Origin: DATGMS01 sp040905145
GTDB taxonomy: Bacteria > Bacteroidota > Bacteroidia > Cytophagales > Cyclobacteriaceae
Direction: 5' to 3'
Assembly: GCA_040905145.1 (NCBI GenBank)
Contig: JBBDSC010000189.1
Coordinates: 1 to 20,215 of the forward strand
Length of the DNA stretch: 20,215 nucleotides
Positions 7,921 through 14,478 of the stretch are shown here, piece by piece; the stretch's first letter is position 1; every line of letters starts with the position of its first letter. The notes beneath the pieces were generated by a model that made no database searches, was not told the origin of the DNA, and saw only the letters and a program-made list of their open reading frames with translations. A program made the position numbers and the translations under genes.

Positions 7921-8067
7921 GGTTCGGTGGTTTTGACTGGTTATCGGTTATTGGTGATTGGATAATGGTTACTCAGTGAGCCGTGATCGGTGGTTGGTAA
8001 TCAGGTTACTGATTACTTTGTCGTTGTACTTAGTGCTTCATACTAAATACCATATACTAAATACCAT
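7921..8067. repeat. Degenerate word repeat (GTGATCGG/TTACTGATTAC family) with a 14-bp tandem at the araD 3' end
   Basis: The spacer between araD and the SUMF1 operon consists largely of overlapping variants of short words: TGGTTATCGG, TTGGTGATTGG, CGTGATCGGTGG, GGTAATCAGG and GGTTACTGATTAC (about 7921-8020). It then shifts into ATACTAAATACCAT repeated twice head to tail without mismatch (8040-8053, 8054-8067). The second copy covers the araD stop codon. The same GTGATCGGTG and GGTTACTGATTA words recur at 20126-20200. I know of no protein-binding or mobile function for them. Confidence 0.7.
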
Positions 8068-8761
8068 TCTGTCCATAATAAGCCTCCTTGCCATGTTTAC
8101 GCTGATAATGTTTCCTGATCAAGGAGTCCTTTAGTCGAGGAGCATTTGGGTTGATCTGAAGGGTAAGATAGGCCATTCTTCCTATTTCTTCCAAAACCAT
8201 ACTGTTGTACAGGGCTTTACTGGCAGTCTTCCCCCAGGTAAATGGCCCATGATTCCCTATTAAAACCATTTCCACCTCTTCATAAGATAGGTTCTTTTCT
8301 TTAAAGCAATCAAGGATCTGTTGCCCTGTCATGTGTTCATAATTCCCCTGTATCAGTTCATCAGCCATAGGCGGAGCGCAGGGTATATCAGCCGTCAAAT
8401 GATCCGCATGGGTAGTGCCTAAAATGGGAATATCCATTTGTGCCTGTGCCCAGGAAACCGCATAAGTAGAATGGGTATGTACAATACCTCCGATATTCTC
8501 CCAGCTTTTATATAAAAAAGCATGGGTTTTGGTATCGGAAGATGGCTTCATTGAGCCTTCTATAATATTATTATCAAAGTCAACTATTACCATATCCTCC
8601 GGCTTTAGCTGGACATAGGGGACACCACTCGGCTTGATGGCAAAGACTTTGTTTTCCCTGTCTACAGTACTTACATTGCCAAACGTATGGACCACCAGGC
8701 CCAATTCAGGAAGTTGCCTATTGGCATCGTAGCATTCTCTCTTTAAAGTCCTGTAGTTCAT
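8057..8761 (-). CDS. araD: L-ribulose-5-phosphate 4-epimerase
   Basis: A 234-residue cytoplasmic zinc enzyme of the class II aldolase/epimerase family. It converts L-ribulose 5-phosphate to D-xylulose 5-phosphate, the last step of L-arabinose catabolism before the pentose phosphate pathway. All expected catalytic positions are present at the same numbers as in the E. coli enzyme: zinc ligands H95, H97 (IVHTHS) and H171 (GNHGPF), plus D76, D120 and Y229 (EAYYGQ). Phosphate-site blocks GNVS (28-31) and SSDTKTH are present. Length is typical (E. coli 231). The extra C-terminal NGI and the TAG stop are encoded by an intergenic tandem repeat. No araA or araB is within the window, so the rest of the pathway lies elsewhere. 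A near-palindrome GTG-CAATTA-CAC lies at 8798-8809, about 37 bp upstream of the start, a weak operator candidate. Confidence 0.95.
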   Translation of the reverse strand: MNYRTLKRECYDANRQLPELGLVVHTFGNVSTVDRENKVFAIKPSGVPYVQLKPEDMVIVDFDNNIIEGSMKPSSDTKTHAFLYKSWENIGGIVHTHSTYAVSWAQAQMDIPILGTTHADHLTADIPCAPPMADELIQGNYEHMTGQQILDCFKEKNLSYEEVEMVLIGNHGPFTWGKTASKALYNSMVLEEIGRMAYLTLQINPNAPRLKDSLIRKHYQRKHGKEAYYGQNGI

Positions 8762-9099
8762 GGTTGTTTTGATTTTAAGTTTAATTGGTTATATAAAGTG
8801 CAATTACACATTTGGTTTTTTGGTTACCTCATTCATGACCGCAATTTAGTTGACACTTTCAATTAAAAGCCGACGGTCAACAGTCCACAGCTTTAAGTTC
8901 ATCTCTTTAATTCAAAATCAACAGATCAAGTCGGCGACTTGATCTACAGTCGGACGGGGCAATTTCTTATCAATTAAAATTTTCCATTCTGACATCTGAC
9001 CTTCTCCTGTCTTCGGGCTCCGGTCTTCCAGCTTACTTTGTTCTTGATTCTTTGATCTTTGTTCAATCCATTGTCCACAGATCCCGGTCCATAGCAAGG
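8762..9099. repeat. Repeat-rich spacer between folK and araD, with a 23-bp palindrome
   Basis: This 338-bp gap has no plausible gene. About 50 bp next to araD are ordinary AT-rich upstream DNA. The remainder is a patchwork of word-like repeats: GACGGTCAACAGTCCACAG (8871-8889), a perfect inverted repeat at 8923-8945 (arm AGATCAAGTCG, one central G), then TTCTGACATCTGACCTTCTC, then CGGGCTCCGGTCTTCCAGC, then TTCTTGATTCTTTGATCTTTG (around 9042-9062). The style resembles degenerate interspersed repeats of Bacteroidota spacers. No T-run follows the palindrome, so it is not an obvious terminator. Confidence 0.6.
8923..8945. repeat. Perfect 11-bp inverted repeat (1-nt centre)
   Basis: Arms AGATCAAGTCG and its exact reverse complement are separated by a single G. 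It lies about 160 bp upstream of the araD start and is the strongest dyad in the spacer. It could be an operator for a dimeric regulator, a cruciform or REP-like unit, or part of the surrounding repeat patchwork. Confidence 0.6.
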
Positions 9100-9588
9100 T
9101 TAATTCCCGCTCCTGTACAACATTACCTCGGATTCATCCCTACACCTGAGCAATAGCTCCTGATTGCTGATTTGAAATACAGGATGAATAAAATCTGGCA
9201 TGATTTCCACCAAAGGTACCAGAACGAATTTTCTTTCCGACATCAAAGGATGGGGAATTATTAAATTTTCATCTTGATAAATCATGTCATCAAAATAAAT
9301 AAGGTCAATATCCATCGTACGGCTGCCCCATTTTTCACTTCTGGTCCGCCCCAATTTGTTTTCTATTTTTTGGGTCAGCCCGAGAAAATCCATAGGGGCT
9401 TTTTCCGTTAGAACCACCAAAACCTGATTAAGATAATTTCCATCCGAAACATTTCCCCAAGCTTCGGTTTCATAAAGGGAGGACATTGCTTTTGGCGTAC
9501 ATAATTCATCCAGCAAGTCAATTGCTTCTTTGATCAATTGCTCCCTATCCCCTAAATTCCCCCCAATCGATAGAACTACCTGATGCAT
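9100..9588 (-). CDS. folK: 2-amino-4-hydroxy-6-hydroxymethyldihydropteridine diphosphokinase
   Basis: HPPK, the cytoplasmic folate-pathway kinase that transfers pyrophosphate from ATP to 6-hydroxymethyl-7,8-dihydropterin before dihydropteroate synthase acts. From the ATG at 9588 the protein has 162 residues, close to the 159 of E. coli, and opens with the characteristic VVLSIGGNLGDR. A longer frame starting at 9618 would add ten residues with no family counterpart, so I prefer 9588. The Mg-binding pair is D93/D95 in SRTMDIDLIYFDD, and the conserved IPHPLMSERKFVLVPL block (111-126) follows. It is divergent from sppA with an 80-bp gap and no folP or folB nearby. There is no clear ribosome-binding site, as is usual in this phylum. 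Confidence 0.93.
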   Translation of the reverse strand: MHQVVLSIGGNLGDREQLIKEAIDLLDELCTPKAMSSLYETEAWGNVSDGNYLNQVLVVLTEKAPMDFLGLTQKIENKLGRTRSEKWGSRTMDIDLIYFDDMIYQDENLIIPHPLMSERKFVLVPLVEIMPDFIHPVFQISNQELLLRCRDESEVMLYRSGN

Positions 9589-9668
9589 GTAACAGTAATT
9601 TTTATTAAAGATTAACAATAAAAAACGAGAAAAAAGAAGTATTTTCGGGACATAATTACAACAAAAAT

Positions 9669-11426
9669 ATGAGATTTTTAAGTAACGTACTGGCTGTCAT
9701 TGTAGGCCTTCTGATCTTTGGGGTAATCAGTTTCTTTATTATTGCCGGTATTGTGGCTATTTCCGCTGGTGAATCTAAAGTAGAAACCGTTGAAAATTCT
9801 GTTTTACACCTGAATTTGGAAAATGCGATTTTAGTTGAACGGGCAACAGAGGAAGAATTTGATCTATCCGCCTTCGGCAGCTTTGGAAATGTCCCCACAA
9901 TAGGGTTAAACCAACTAAAAAGAGCCATAAAAGCGGCTAAGAGTGATAACAATATAAAAGGCATTTATCTACAGGCCGGAAACATAATTTCCGGGCATGC
10001 CATTCTATCAGAACTTAGAGATGAATTTGAATCTTTCAAAACATCGGGTAAATTCATCATTTCTTATTCTGAAATCTTTACGGAAAAAGGTTACTTTTTA
10101 TCCTCTATCGCCGATAAAGTTTACCTGAATCCAATGGGAGTGATCGAATTTAACGGCCTTTCCTCAGAAATGGTTTTTCTGAAAGGCTTTTTCGAAAAAA
10201 TAGAAGTGGAACCGATAGTGTTCCGGGTGGGGGAATTCAAAAGTGCGGTGGAGCCATTTTTATTGGAAAAAATGAGCGAGGAAAGCCGCCTACAAACGGA
10301 ATCTTATTTAAATGATCTGAACAATTATTCACTTCAGGAAATTGCGGAAGCCAGGTCTTTGAGCATTGAAAGAATTACAGAAATCAATGATCAGATGTTG
10401 GTAAGGAATAACCAGGATGCCTTGGATTTCGCATTGGTAGATGGCCTTTGGTACGATGACCAGGTGAAAGACCTGTTGAGGGAAAAATTGGGATTGAAAG
10501 AGGCCGACGATATTAAGAGCATTAATATCACCAATATCAATAAAACGGCCAAAACTGAAAACCGTACCTCCTCAAATAGGATTGCTGTAATTGTGGCGGA
10601 TGGGGAAATTGTAAGCGGAAAGGCGGATGAGGTGATCAGTTCGGAAAAATTTCTCCAGGAAATTAGAAAAGCAAGAAAAAACGAGGATGTGAAAGCCATC
10701 GTCCTGAGGGTCAATTCCCCAGGCGGCTCTGTATTGGCCTCCGAGGTCATTTGGAGGGAGCTTAGTGAAGCCCAACAGGAAAAGCCCCTGATTGCTTCCA
10801 TGTCTGATGTAGCTGCCTCGGGAGGGTATTATATTTCTGCCCCTGCAGATACTATCGTGGCCCATCCCAACACCATTACCGGATCGATTGGTATTTTCGG
10901 CCTTTGGTTCAATGCAAAAGATTTGTTGAACAACAAACTGGGTATCACCACTGATGTAGCCAAGACTGGTGAGCTGTCGGATTTTATGAGCCCTGCCAGA
11001 GAACTTTCAGAAGTGGAGATAAGTATTGTCCAGAATCAAGTGGAAGATGGCTATGACACTTTCATCAGCAGGGTAGCCGAAGGAAGGGGAATGAGCAGGG
11101 ATGCAGTGTTGGCTGTAGCCTCAGGAAGAGTATGGAGTGGCATACAGGCCAAAGAAAACGGGTTGGTGGATGTTTTGGGAGGCCTGGATGATGCCATTCG
11201 GATTGCCGCGGACAAAGCTGGGGTGCAGGATGATTACCGACTGGTGTATTATCCGGAGCAAAAAAGCATGTTGGAGAGATTGTTGAGTGAATTTTCAAAG
11301 GATATACAGACTTTTTATAAGCAGTTCAAACTGGGAAGCAGCTATTTAATTTATCAGCAGCTGGAAAAAGCCAGACAATATGAAGGAATAATGGTCCGGT
11401 TGCCCTATGATATTGTCATTCAATAA
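9669..11426 (+). CDS. sppA: Signal peptide peptidase SppA, 67K type
   Basis: A 585-residue membrane serine protease that degrades cleaved signal peptides left in the inner membrane. A single N-terminal transmembrane helix spans about residues 5-32, with the rest in the periplasm. Two tandem S49 peptidase/crotonase-like halves are present, as in E. coli. The catalytic dyad is split between them: general-base K191 in VGEFKSAVEPF and nucleophile S384 in VAASGGYYIS, preceded by RVNSPGGSVLASE. TGSIGIFG follows the nucleophile. Length is close to the E. coli protein. The gene starts at an ATG 80 bp from folK, read in the opposite direction. No terminator hairpin was seen in the 105 bp before the next, convergent gene. 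Confidence 0.95.
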   Translation: MRFLSNVLAVIVGLLIFGVISFFIIAGIVAISAGESKVETVENSVLHLNLENAILVERATEEEFDLSAFGSFGNVPTIGLNQLKRAIKAAKSDNNIKGIYLQAGNIISGHAILSELRDEFESFKTSGKFIISYSEIFTEKGYFLSSIADKVYLNPMGVIEFNGLSSEMVFLKGFFEKIEVEPIVFRVGEFKSAVEPFLLEKMSEESRLQTESYLNDLNNYSLQEIAEARSLSIERITEINDQMLVRNNQDALDFALVDGLWYDDQVKDLLREKLGLKEADDIKSINITNINKTAKTENRTSSNRIAVIVADGEIVSGKADEVISSEKFLQEIRKARKNEDVKAIVLRVNSPGGSVLASEVIWRELSEAQQEKPLIASMSDVAASGGYYISAPADTIVAHPNTITGSIGIFGLWFNAKDLLNNKLGITTDVAKTGELSDFMSPARELSEVEISIVQNQVEDGYDTFISRVAEGRGMSRDAVLAVASGRVWSGIQAKENGLVDVLGGLDDAIRIAADKAGVQDDYRLVYYPEQKSMLERLLSEFSKDIQTFYKQFKLGSSYLIYQQLEKARQYEGIMVRLPYDIVIQ

Positions 11427-11531
11427 AAGCTGCTGATTGAAACGGTATTATTAACCAGAGTTCGACTTTAAAAACTTAATTTGATGTCTTTATCATATGG
11501 GACCTTGTCCTTTATCATGGTATAGATGGTT

Positions 11532-12068
11532 TTACCATTTGTGGGCAGTGGCCACCACCCCTCCTTTTTTTCCCAGCCTCGCTTTCATCTTTCTGGAATT
11601 CAACTCTTTTACTTTATTTTGATAATCATACTGCAGGTCCTCATGCAGCTGATTTAAAAGCTTTTCGATTTTACCTACCTGGAGGTTGTACAGGTTTTCT
11701 ATGATCGGGTGACAAAAGGTTAAGTAGCCGTACTCGGAAAGCATTTCGCAGAAAAAAACGATCAGCTCTATACGGGTAGGTTTGTCTTTGGTGAACTTTA
11801 GATATTTATTGAGCTTTCTTCGGATGCTTTGGGCGGATTTTTTGGCATAATGGTAATTTCGGGTATTGGCATTTCGGAATTCATGGGTCAGCTCTTCCTG
11901 CACCATTTCAGCAAACAATTGAGGATGGTCCTTTCCATAAAGCTGGAAAAACAAAAACAATTTATTGTCCGTACTGAATTTGATTAGCTCAGTAATCAGT
12001 ACGATCAACTCTTTATCGGATAAATGTTGAAGCTCTTTTTTGATTTCCGCTAAACTGGCTATTTTCAT
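11532..12068 (-). CDS. Alpha-helical protein, DUF6155-like
   Basis: A 178-residue cytoplasmic protein with no signal peptide or membrane segment and a largely helical, charged composition. It begins with a short helix and LSDKELIVLITELIKFSTDNKLF (about 16-38), has a Lys/Arg-rich middle (YHYAKKSAQSIRRKLNKYLKF), a TRIELIVFFCEMLSEYG segment (about 98-114), and a Lys/Arg/Gly tail. The pattern of an LSxKELI opening, a central block of basic residues before a K-x-F-K-like helix, and a segment tracking loss of cells or subunits is reminiscent of DUF6155, a family of unknown function common in Bacteroidota. That match is from memory and only moderate. It is downstream of the cold-shock gene but separated from it by a strong terminator, so it probably has its own promoter. 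Confidence 0.75.
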   Translation of the reverse strand: MKIASLAEIKKELQHLSDKELIVLITELIKFSTDNKLFLFFQLYGKDHPQLFAEMVQEELTHEFRNANTRNYHYAKKSAQSIRRKLNKYLKFTKDKPTRIELIVFFCEMLSEYGYLTFCHPIIENLYNLQVGKIEKLLNQLHEDLQYDYQNKVKELNSRKMKARLGKKGGVVATAHKW

Positions 12069-12163
12069 ATGGATTGTTTTTTTCGACCCAAATATGCCAA
12101 AAATACTATTCCTTTGACTAATCCTTGATGTTCAAGGGAGGATATACGTTCGCTTTTAGGCAT

Positions 12164-12201
12164 AAAAAAAGAGCCATCCGCCTAGGCGGTGGCTCTTTTT
12201 T
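12164..12201 (-). terminator. Rho-independent terminator of the cold-shock gene
   Basis: A GC-rich hairpin flanked by A and T runs: AAAAAAGAGCCA on the left pairs with TGGCTCTTTTTT on the right, with an inner CCGCC/GGCGG stem and one bulged base. It lies about 20 bp past the cold-shock stop on the minus strand. The symmetrical A/T flanks would let it work in both directions. Confidence 0.92.
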
Positions 12202-12219
12202 ATATAAGGATAGAATATA

Positions 12220-12414
12220 TTAATCAATCAATTCAACATTGACTGCATTCATTCCTTTTTTTCCTCTTTCTACATCAAATTTTACTTTGTCATCCTCTCG
12301 GATGTCATCAATAAGACCGCTCTCGTGTACGAAAATGTCTTCACTTGAATCTGATGGTTTAATAAAACCAAATCCTTTGGTATTATTAAAAAACTTTACT
12401 GTTCCTTCTTTCAT
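12220..12414 (-). CDS. Cold-shock domain protein (CspA family)
   Basis: A 64-residue single OB-fold cold-shock domain that binds single-stranded RNA/DNA and acts as an RNA chaperone during cold or general stress. It opens with EGTVKFFNNTKGFGFI. The RNA-binding motifs are RNP1 KGFGFI (13-18) and RNP2 DIFVH (26-30), both intact. Length is a little under the usual 66-70. It lies downstream of a fatty acid desaturase on the same strand, with a 75-bp gap containing a stem-loop (12460-12483), and is followed by a strong terminator. Many csp genes respond to cold through a structured 5' leader. Whether this hairpin plays that role is unknown. Confidence 0.95.
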   Translation of the reverse strand: MKEGTVKFFNNTKGFGFIKPSDSSEDIFVHESGLIDDIREDDKVKFDVERGKKGMNAVNVELID

Positions 12415-12459
12415 TACTGTTATTATATTAATTATTGTGTTTTTTTATTTTTATTCCGA

Positions 12460-12483
12460 CATTCCATTCAACAAAATGGAATG
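12460..12483. promoter_or_regulatory. Stem-loop between desaturase and cold-shock gene
   Basis: A perfect 9-bp stem (CATTCCATT / AATGGAATG) with a 6-nt loop. It starts 7 bp after the desaturase stop and ends 46 bp before the cold-shock start. On the minus strand it is followed by an A-rich, not T-rich, stretch, so it is not a standard terminator. It could protect the desaturase mRNA 3' end, lie in the csp leader, or be a regulator site. Confidence 0.5.
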
Positions 12484-12489
12484 CACTTT

Positions 12490-13491
12490 TTATTTATTCG
12501 TTGGCATTTGCTTTAGGGGTGCCAGGGTCATTGTTCCCAACTGACGAAGCATTTTGATGTGGTCCACAATAGCAGCCAAAAATGTTTTTTTGGTATGGTA
12601 AGGTACGCCGTATTCTTTGGCGGTCTCCGCCACTATATGGGATAATTTCCTATAGTGAACATGGCAAACGTGAGGTAAGAGATGATGTTCTACCTGATAA
12701 TTCAACCCGCCTATCAACCAGGAGAAAAACCGGCTTCGGGGTGCATAATTACTGGTGGTGGCCAATTGGTGAATGGTCCAACTGTTGGCGATAAGGCCAT
12801 TTTCATCAGGCAAGGGGAATTCTGCACTGGGCATTACATGAGCCGTCTGAAAAACAATACTGATGGAAAGGCCGGTAACAAAATGCATACTGACAAAAGC
12901 CAAAATGATGATCCATGGAGCAAGTGGAACTATAATCAATGGCAATACAAGAGCATAAGAATAATAAAACAATTTCCATCCTATCAGTTTTATGACTTCT
13001 TTCCTGTATTCATTTTTTCCACTGAAGAAACCCTTGTTCTTGTATCGATTAAGTCGGATAAAATCCTTGGTTGTCACCCATGAAAGAGTGGACAAGCCAT
13101 AGAACAACCAGATATAAAAATGTTGAAACCTATGCAGCCAATATCTTTTTGCGTGCGGGGAAAAACGCAGGAAAAAGGGAGCGTTGAGGTCATCATCAGC
13201 CTCCTCAATATTGGTGTAATTATGATGAAGTACGTTGTGCTGGACCCTCCAAACACTGGCATTGGCTCCGATAAGGTTCATGGTATACCCCAGGTATTTA
13301 TTTACCTGACGGTTTTTTGAATAAGAGCCATGAATGGCATCATGCATCACGCCCATCCCGATTCCGGCCATGCCGAATCCACTGAGAATATATAAGGAGA
13401 AAAGGGTTAAGGGGGTGGTGACTAGGCCCGTGTTGACGATGATTATCGGGATTAAGAACAAAGAAAGCATGCATATCGTCTTAAGCATCAT
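12490..13491 (-). CDS. Membrane fatty acid desaturase (acyl-CoA desaturase, front-end type)
   Basis: An integral-membrane di-iron desaturase that introduces a cis double bond into acyl chains and so adjusts membrane fluidity. From the first ATG it has 333 residues. The three histidine boxes are HDAIH (50-54), HNVLHH (85-90) and QVEHH (266-270), plus QTAH (215-218). The QxxHH third box is typical of delta-6/front-end-like members. Hydrophobic segments occur at about 5-48, 123-140 and 170-216. The real N-terminus seems longer: the frame continues upstream for about 40 codons with clear family similarity but without ATG, GTG or TTG (13492-13611). It is the gene before a cold-shock gene on the same strand, which fits a cold-adaptation role. 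Electron donors (ferredoxin or cytochrome b5) are not nearby. Confidence 0.92.
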   Translation of the reverse strand: MMLKTICMLSLFLIPIIIVNTGLVTTPLTLFSLYILSGFGMAGIGMGVMHDAIHGSYSKNRQVNKYLGYTMNLIGANASVWRVQHNVLHHNYTNIEEADDDLNAPFFLRFSPHAKRYWLHRFQHFYIWLFYGLSTLSWVTTKDFIRLNRYKNKGFFSGKNEYRKEVIKLIGWKLFYYSYALVLPLIIVPLAPWIIILAFVSMHFVTGLSISIVFQTAHVMPSAEFPLPDENGLIANSWTIHQLATTSNYAPRSRFFSWLIGGLNYQVEHHLLPHVCHVHYRKLSHIVAETAKEYGVPYHTKKTFLAAIVDHIKMLRQLGTMTLAPLKQMPTNK

Positions 13492-13611
13492 GCTCCTGTT
13501 GCCGTATTTGCTTAGATTATTCGTTTTAAAATAATCATTGACCCTGATTTTTAACGTTTTTGCAAAATCTGCGCCAGTAACTTTTGAAAATTTTGGATGC
13601 TTGATAATAAT
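13492..13611 (-). other. Conserved N-terminal extension of the desaturase without a canonical start codon
   Basis: Reading in the desaturase frame, these 40 codons give IIIKHPKFSKVTGADF, then AKTLKIRVNDYFKTNN, then LSKYGNRS, joining MMLKT. This matches the usual opening of Bacteroidota acyl-CoA desaturases (a KF-x-K...F-x-x-TL-x-x-RVN-x-YF-x-x-NN-x-SK pattern). An in-frame TAA lies at 13633-13635, and no ATG, GTG or TTG occurs between it and 13491. Translation may start at ATT (13609-13611 or 13606-13608), or the original start may be mutated so that a shortened protein is made from 13491. Confidence 0.7.
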
Positions 13612-14108
13612 ATGTTTTAATTTATAGCTTTTTTAAAGGCCCTGAATGTTTATGAGCAGGAGAACAAAATGCTTTTAGTGATTATACTCTCAATTGAATT
13701 TTGTTGCCTGATAAATTTAGGAAGGGTGTAGAAATTTTCGAATCTTTAATATTACTAGAGGTGACTTGGATTGATCTATACAAAGAGCAACGGTAATAAA
13801 ACATCTCCCCTGTTCTTTAAGTTCAGCTAGTTAAATTTTTTCTGATGAAAAATAAATGGAGGGGTAAATCAATTATAAATTTAGGTGAGATTTATTAAGT
13901 TAAGGCCACTTCCTTCTTTATTGCCTTCAAAATTACGCTTAATTAATCGCTATTCCTAATTTAAAGCCAGAAGAATATTAAACCCATCCCTAGGCTATTT
14001 CCTTTTCTTGTAAAAAAGGATTAACTTAATCCCCGCGGCTCTCCAAGTCAGTATCAAGAATCCTCTTCTTAAAATTGAAATGGAAGGAAATATAAAAGAT
14101 GAAAAATT
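13612..14108. other. Intergenic gap of about 500 bp, no gene recognised
   Basis: AT-rich DNA between the divergent desaturase and the 121-residue ORF. The longest frames are around 40 codons and show no coding character. No terminator, tRNA or clear repeat was seen. Promoters for both flanking genes must lie here, but I could not place a convincing TTG/TAnnTTTG pair. Confidence 0.6.
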
Positions 14109-14474
14109 ATGCAGGAATTCCGGGAATTTGATTTAACAAACTCAATAGAAGCCTTTGAAAATGAATCTTATGTAGAGGAAATAATAAAGGTAATGGAACA
14201 AAATAAAAAAGAATTGGGTATTTTTTTGTCCTACTATTTCAAAGAAGAAGGTGGATTGGTCGAGGAGGTTAAGCTTTCCGATAAAATAAGTTTCCTGACC
14301 TCTACGACGGGCACCTTTAAGGTAAACTTTAAAGTGGTGTATTTTAATGCTTGCTGGGACATCCATAGTGATAACAAGGAAGAAATGCTCATACATTTTG
14401 ACTTTTATCCCGCCCAAAAGAAGATGAGGTTAACCGGTCCCCGTTGGCCTGAGCGGGAACCGGATGAAATATAA
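14109..14474 (+). CDS. Hypothetical protein, 121 residues
   Basis: I do not recognise this protein. It is acidic and soluble, with no signal peptide or membrane segment. The first half is charged and helical (SIEAFENESYVEEIIKVMEQ, with further K/E-rich stretches). The second half looks like alternating beta strands (FKVNFKVVYFNACWDI, EMLIHFDFYP) and ends in a proline/arginine-rich RLTGPRWPEREPDEI. It could be a small alpha+beta immunity- or regulator-like protein, but nothing supports a function. The start at 14109 follows an A-rich stretch. It converges with the PEP-hydrolase gene, leaving only 4 bp between stops. Codon usage looks like a real gene. Confidence 0.7.
   Translation: MQEFREFDLTNSIEAFENESYVEEIIKVMEQNKKELGIFLSYYFKEEGGLVEEVKLSDKISFLTSTTGTFKVNFKVVYFNACWDIHSDNKEEMLIHFDFYPAQKKMRLTGPRWPEREPDEI
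14434..14463. repeat. Hairpin at the convergent 3' ends
   Basis: Arms CCGGTCCCCG and CGGGAACCGG pair with one mismatch around a 10-nt loop, within the last codons of the 121-residue ORF and just past the PEP-hydrolase stop on the other strand. There is no strong T-run on either side. It may slow or end transcription between the convergent genes. Confidence 0.45.
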
Positions 14475-14478
14475 AGGA

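Noticed and set aside
9640..9647. TATTTTCG before sppA as a Bacteroidota -7 promoter element
   Set aside because: It matches TAnnTTTG at all but one position, but no TTG is correctly spaced upstream, so I did not call a promoter.
13682..13804. 40-codon minus-strand frame upstream of the desaturase
   Set aside because: It is too short, has no recognisable motif and no conserved context. It may simply be part of the desaturase upstream region.
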